Below are positions 60,109 through 64,000 of a stretch of DNA of 64,000 bases, piece after piece. Numbering within the stretch: position 1 is the first letter of the stretch; every line of letters starts with the position of its first letter. The stretch is from Papaver somniferum (lineage: Eukaryota > Streptophyta > Magnoliopsida > Ranunculales > Papaveraceae), in contig NC_039360.1 in the NCBI RefSeq assembly GCF_003573695.1, positions 61,598,815 through 61,662,814 of the forward strand. The letters are read 5' to 3'. The notes under the pieces are model-generated. The model worked only from the letters and a program-made list of their open reading frames with translations, was not told the origin of the DNA and did no database searches. The position numbers and the translations under genes are program-made.

Positions 60109-60862
60109 GGCTTCTCTTAAATATAGCCCATGTTATTATTAATCATAGCCCGTTTTAAGTATAACCTATAAAAAGTTTTCGATTTATTAGCCATAGGAAA
60201 TCATAACCCAATTTTTTTTACTGAGTTAACAATCATTTGATAACAGATCCAAACATATCAAATGAGTTAATTCACCTATCCTACCTGATTTTAAAAGTAT
60301 AACGTAATCCGTTTTAATTAAAACCTAAATATTTTTTTTTTCCTTTTCTTCTTCCAATAAACCCTAAGTTTTACTTTTCAATTTTTTAAATTTAAAAAAT
60401 CACTCGACCGAGTGCTTGTAAGATTGTCTTTTTTTTTTAATCAGACAGTCGGGGTTAAAAGGGACTCCCCTTGTGAGATTGTCATACCTACAAAAATACG
60501 ACATAATTGGACAAACTATGACATACAATCTTTCCTCCATGAAATGATGTTTAGAAATTGATGAAGTCTTCATGTGATTAATTTAACAAATCAAAATACA
60601 TCTACGATCTACGGATATCACAAGCCTAATAAATGAAAAGGGGAAAAATCCTTCAAAACGGGAAAAACAATCATTGGCTTACACACACAGTGATACAATC
60701 CTAGTACCATCTGATGTCGATTTACAAACTCATTATCTTACCTATTCAGTGAATCACCAACCTAGTTTGTGAGCTACGGATAATAATTGGAAAAGGTCAA
60801 ATAAATTTTGTTTTGTCAAAGGCTATGGTTAATAAAACCATGGACTATATTTAAGAGAAGCC
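60109..60862. mobile_element. Non-autonomous DNA transposon with ~43-bp terminal inverted repeats and an 8-bp TSD
   Basis: Left end GGCTTCTCTTAAATATAG, right end its inverted copy; the inverted match extends ~43 bp (to ATCATAGCC / ACCATAGCC) with about five mismatches. Perfect duplication ATATAAAA at 60101-60108 and 60863-60870. 754 bp with no ORF. Long TIRs suggest a Mutator-type element, an 8-bp TSD suggests hAT; not resolved. Confidence 0.8.
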
Positions 60863-60987
60863 ATATAAAATGGTAAAAGAGACCATACAAACTAACCATA
60901 AATTTGTGCCTAGCTGAATACCAGATCCTACACCTACCTAATTAAAGGGGAGGAACAACCAACAAAAAAAGGAGAAACAGCCAGACC

Positions 60988-61269
60988 TCAATGGTCAACC
61001 ATTTCTCGGACTTGAGAGGGTAGACCTTCATAAACAACCTTTAAGTCTGAAAATCCACCTCTCATTATATAATAGCCCTCAAACCGATCTTGATGCCCCG
61101 ACACATGACCTTGGACTACTGATGGAGCAGCAACGAAACTCCGTGAAGCAAACTCTACTTCCCGATTTTGAGAATAATCTATACATGTGGTAGGCGGTGG
61201 TACCAGTTCATTTCTTCGATTTCTTCTCTTCTTTACAGAATTGACCGCTTTTCTTATTAAGCTGCTCAT
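60988..61269 (-). CDS. Possible small gene, 93 residues, unknown function
   Basis: Complete frame MSSLIRKAVNSVKKRRNRRN to VREMVDH with a basic N-terminus (residues 6-20), a proline-threonine stretch and a mixed, non-repetitive C-terminal half (IMRGGFSDLKVVYEGLPSQ). Codon use looks gene-like next to AT-rich flanks, and the minus-strand upstream region has ACTATAAATTTC about 80 bp before the ATG. I recognise no family. No break is seen. It may be a real small gene, a fragment of one, or chance. Confidence 0.45.
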   Translation of the reverse strand: MSSLIRKAVNSVKKRRNRRNELVPPPTTCIDYSQNREVEFASRSFVAAPSVVQGHVSGHQDRFEGYYIMRGGFSDLKVVYEGLPSQVREMVDH

Positions 61270-61779
61270 ATTGTATCGAAATTTCTTGGTTTATAAGAGT
61301 TTCAGAAGAAGGAAAAAGTAGTGGTGTGACTGAAAATTAATTGGGCTGAAGAAATTTATAGTTTTGAAAATTATAACATTGAAAATATGGACGTTGGATA
61401 ATTGACCGTTGACGATTTTGTTTCTCACACCCGCGTTTGTGTGATCAATGCCAGAGTTTGTGTCTTGCACGCCAGCGTTTTTGCTACCAACGTCGCGTCT
61501 AACGTTAACACGCCGCGTGTAACCTACACACGCGAGCGAGTGTCCCTAGCTCTGGTGCTTGATGATCAACTGTGCACTGTTGTTCCCATAGTGGAGAAAC
61601 CTGTTTGGCCATCCACATGGCTTAACAAAAAAATGGATTTGTACATTACCATAGGAATTTCCCTTGGAGCTTCTCCAATGGTTGATGTGTGTGTTTCATA
61701 TGTGGCACCAAAGTTAAGACACTCTCTTAAAATAAAATTGCTATATAAGTCGGTAATTTTCTAAATATGAGGAATAAAA
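61270..61779. other. Non-coding stretch with ACGC/GCGT-rich repeats
   Basis: Near 61425-61540 short CG-containing palindromic words (AACGCCAGCGTT-like, ACACGCCGCGTGTAACC) recur in otherwise AT-rich DNA. The plus-strand frame 61402-61764 is built from these repeats and is not supported as a gene. TTGGAGCTTCTCCAA near 61665 resembles small transposon ends. Confidence 0.4.
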
Positions 61780-62022
61780 AATAAACATCTCCAACCCATA
61801 AATTTAAAAATTTTCCATTGAGTATGTGTCAATTAATGATTGATTAAAATAATTTCTATGTTTATTGTTGCATTAATTTTATGGGAAAATGATGGGTTGG
61901 ATGGGAAGACATTGTCTAAGTGAATGTCTAGTTTTATACGTTGGATTTGATATCCTCTACCCAAAATTATGCCACCTCATCTACACATTGGTTTAAGAAG
62001 TTAGGGTTGGAGAAGTTTTTAT
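61780..62022. mobile_element. Candidate MITE with CTCCAACCC terminal repeats
   Basis: The left CATCTCCAACCCATAAATTT and right (reverse complement) ACTTCTCCAACCCTAACTT match over ~17 bp with a few mismatches, 240 bp apart. A TAA-like TSD is possible but not clear. No coding capacity. Confidence 0.4.
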
Positions 62023-62740
62023 AAAATATGAATGTCTGTCCTACATGAATTTAAACATTTTTCTTCACATACATTCCATTGGAGAAGCTCTTATATAAAG
62101 GCGGAATTTTGGATTTTCATTGTGCCATTAGATAGACAAAACTCCCGTTTCAAGATGACTTTTTCCATCTATATCCTTATTTATTATACATGGGTATCAT
62201 CACAAGTTTGTTAACGTTTCTTGTCTTGGGAGTAAGATAAACGATAAATCAGGAAAGGTAATGGATACTTATGAAATCTGTAATTTTTCTTATTGTAAGA
62301 GATTTGGCAAATTCCACATGTATATTGGGGAAGGGAGTATTAAACAACCATTTATAACTCTAATCAAATCTTAATTTATTGAAAATAAAATATATACTAA
62401 TCAAAAGAAGAGTTCAAATAAGACGAAATTTCTTTTTATCCCTAATTTTAAGGAAAATTAGGAAGAGAATGTCATGTTTTTGTTGCCACATAGAAAAATC
62501 ACACAGTGATCACTGGAGAAGCTCTTACTTGTTATTTATCTTTTATTTGTTTACATATGAAAAATAAATTAATAACAATTTGAAAGCTATAAGTTCTGAA
62601 ATACTTCATCCACATTTATATATGATCCTTTTATCAATGAAATCTAACCTTTTATGCTCTAATAAAATAAAATAATAATAGTAAAAATATCTCGACCTGC
62701 TTAAAAAAAACCGAAAAAAAAAAGAAAAGCATCCACCATA
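62023..62740. other. 3' flank of F-box pseudogene 2
   Basis: No gene. GGAGAAGCTCTTA occurs at about 62091 and 62515. 62590-62700 matches 54360-54460. Confidence 0.5.
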
Positions 62741-63541
62741 TCAACTACCTTGACGGCGTCCACCATGTCCACCACCGCTAACACCTTCACAACGTTCACC
62801 ATCAAATTTGCCTTTATGACTGACCTCCATAATCACTGCCTCCGTATCCACCGCCACCTTCGCCTCCACCGCGTCTCTTTTTTGTAGAGCATACACTAGC
62901 ACCACCACTTTCGCCTCCACCACGTCTCTTTTTTGTAGAGCACAATTTCCAATTTTTTATGATTGTGGGCTTCGGTGTTATGAAATGCAGTTTAAGTCTC
63001 TTTTCTTTAAGAGGACAGCCGGATAGAATTTCAAGTGATTTAGTATTAATATTGTAGGCGAAACAGCAAACGCGATCACTAACGATAACCACATTTCGAT
63101 CAAGCGGATTAAAAGACACGAACTCTATTCTGTAGGATGGCTCATAACCCGTCAATTCAATTTGTGGTGTACTGGTCGCCGAACCAGTCCGGCACTAGAA
63201 TAATCATCCTCAAGCATCCAAACACTGAGAAAACCCGTCTTTGTATCTTTTTTCCAATGGATATGGACATAGTAGATGGACCCTTGTGTCTCACCGAATA
63301 AACCATTACAATTATGTGGATAGTAAATAGGATTATATCTATACTTGGGAAAAGCAATTGACCTACATCGATCACCACTATTTAATTTGTTTTCGAGCCT
63401 ATAAGACACCACTTCGGAAGATTCGTCAGCTGCCCAATACAAGACTCCATTATGTAAAACCATATCACGGTAAGATATTGGTTCATGCCGCGCAACTTCA
63501 TAGGTATTCCATTTTCCTGTATCAAAAGAGAAATTTATAAT
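62741..63541 (-). pseudogene. F-box-associated domain pseudogene 2, N-terminally truncated
   Basis: Paralogue of 55761-56833. Reads SFDTGKWNTYEVARHEPISY, VLHNGVLYWAADESSEVVSY, GDRCRSIAFPKYRYNP, FLSVWMLEDDYSSAGLV. After a frameshift near 63155 it continues TGYEPSYRIEFVSFNPLDRN, NTKSLEILSGCPLKEKRLKL and a tail with two CSTKKRRGGGE repeats plus glycine-rich sequence, stop at 62741-62743. The N-terminal F-box half is lost: at 63541 the gene is cut by an LTR-like sequence. Compared with copy 1 the middle is better preserved and the tail repeat differs. Confidence 0.8.
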
Positions 63542-64000
63542 TGTTAGGAAAACCGTGAGTTTCCTATCTTTGTGTCTTTTCCTCATTGAGTGGGTTTCCT
63601 AATATGGGCCATATAGAATTTAGAAAAGAGTTTAGTTTCCTGGTTGGAGACTAATACTTGGTGGCCAAGTTTGTGTTCTCTATATATAGGAGTAGATTTG
63701 TAGGTTTGTATACATCCAACCTAGAATAGTGGTAAAACGTTGTGCTTAGGTTTTTGGTCTCTTTGGTATGGAGGATCGTGTGCTACCGTGGAGGTCAATA
63801 TCGGTGTAAGAGAAAAACTTATAGAGAAAGTATTTTGGTGTTCTAGTGTTTAGGGTTTGGGGCTTTGCCCTAAACCAAGTTTCTAGACGGTTTCCATGTT
63901 TCTCCTCTGTTACTAGCAACTGTGAAGATGGTGTAGAAGAGAAGACACGAGGCTGGTTTGGCGAATGTTAGAGAGTTGATTTCTATGGTTTCTTCAATGG
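63542..64000 (+). repeat. Start of an LTR (copia-like), running off the window
   Basis: Begins TGTTAGGAAAACC exactly where F-box homology stops. TATA box CTCTATATATAGGAG at about 63678-63692. No PBS or second LTR is visible before the window ends, so the element's completeness cannot be judged. Confidence 0.55.

Noticed and set aside
61402..61764. 120-codon plus-strand frame
   Set aside because: Its first half is built from short ACGC/GCGT repeats and its second half overlaps transposon-like ends.

Overview
This is plant nuclear DNA from a repeat-rich, mostly heterochromatin-like region. The evidence is LTR retrotransposons of plant-specific lineages (Tat-type Ty3/gypsy with a second RNase H domain, Sirevirus-type Ty1/copia), plant L1-type LINE fragments with a C-terminal RNase H domain, F-box gene remnants, and an inserted scrap of plastid DNA carrying rbcL and accD sequence. 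A eudicot is likely; I cannot name the species. I see no convincing intact cellular gene except possibly one 93-codon ORF (60988-61269).

Layout. (1) 1-4318: a decayed non-LTR retroelement on the minus strand (reverse transcriptase plus a CCHC finger and a restriction-endonuclease-like C-terminal domain), embedded among at least five 3'-end fragments of its own family. (2) 4319-30288: a Tat-lineage gypsy element ('GypsyA', + strand) with ~2.36-kb LTRs, gag/pol remnants and a spliced antisense gene before its 3' LTR. Its integrase reading frame is split by a complete copia-type element (11404-19653, TSD GTTAA). That copia element has lost pol and carries an unknown ORF and an array of RNA hairpins. 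GypsyA's 3' LTR is split by a second Tat element ('Tat1', 22473-29472, minus strand, TSD GTTTA). Tat1 has lost RT/RNase H/integrase but keeps a multi-exon antisense gene. (3) 30289-45198: a minus-strand Sirevirus-like copia element with its 3' LTR and pol. A related Tat element ('Tat2', 31948-41567, + strand) is inserted inside this LTR, and a 291-bp plastid rbcL/accD fragment lies inside Tat2. (4) 45199-53773: LINE fragments on both strands, a solo LTR (46914-49395, TSD ATAAC), a TIR-type insertion and a shorter solo LTR. (5) 53774-64000: two related F-box pseudogenes on the minus strand. The first is split by a solo LTR (56834-59437, TSD TTACT). Around them are a retroposed insert with a 12-bp TSD, a DNA transposon with an 8-bp TSD, small TIR repeats, and the start of another LTR at the right edge.

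How it fits together. Insertion order can be read from the nesting: non-LTR fragments, then GypsyA, then the copia elements and Tat1, then Tat2. The plastid scrap lies inside Tat2 at the deepest level. All gypsy and copia reading frames have stops or frameshifts, and no gypsy copy keeps a recognisable gag core, so any mobilisation would need proteins supplied by other copies. The most unusual content is non-coding or accessory: the antisense spliced genes with their own TATA boxes in three Tat-type copies, and the pol-less copia element whose pol has been replaced by an ORF and repeated hairpins with covarying stems. All divergence and homology statements come from reading by eye; no alignment or database search was run.
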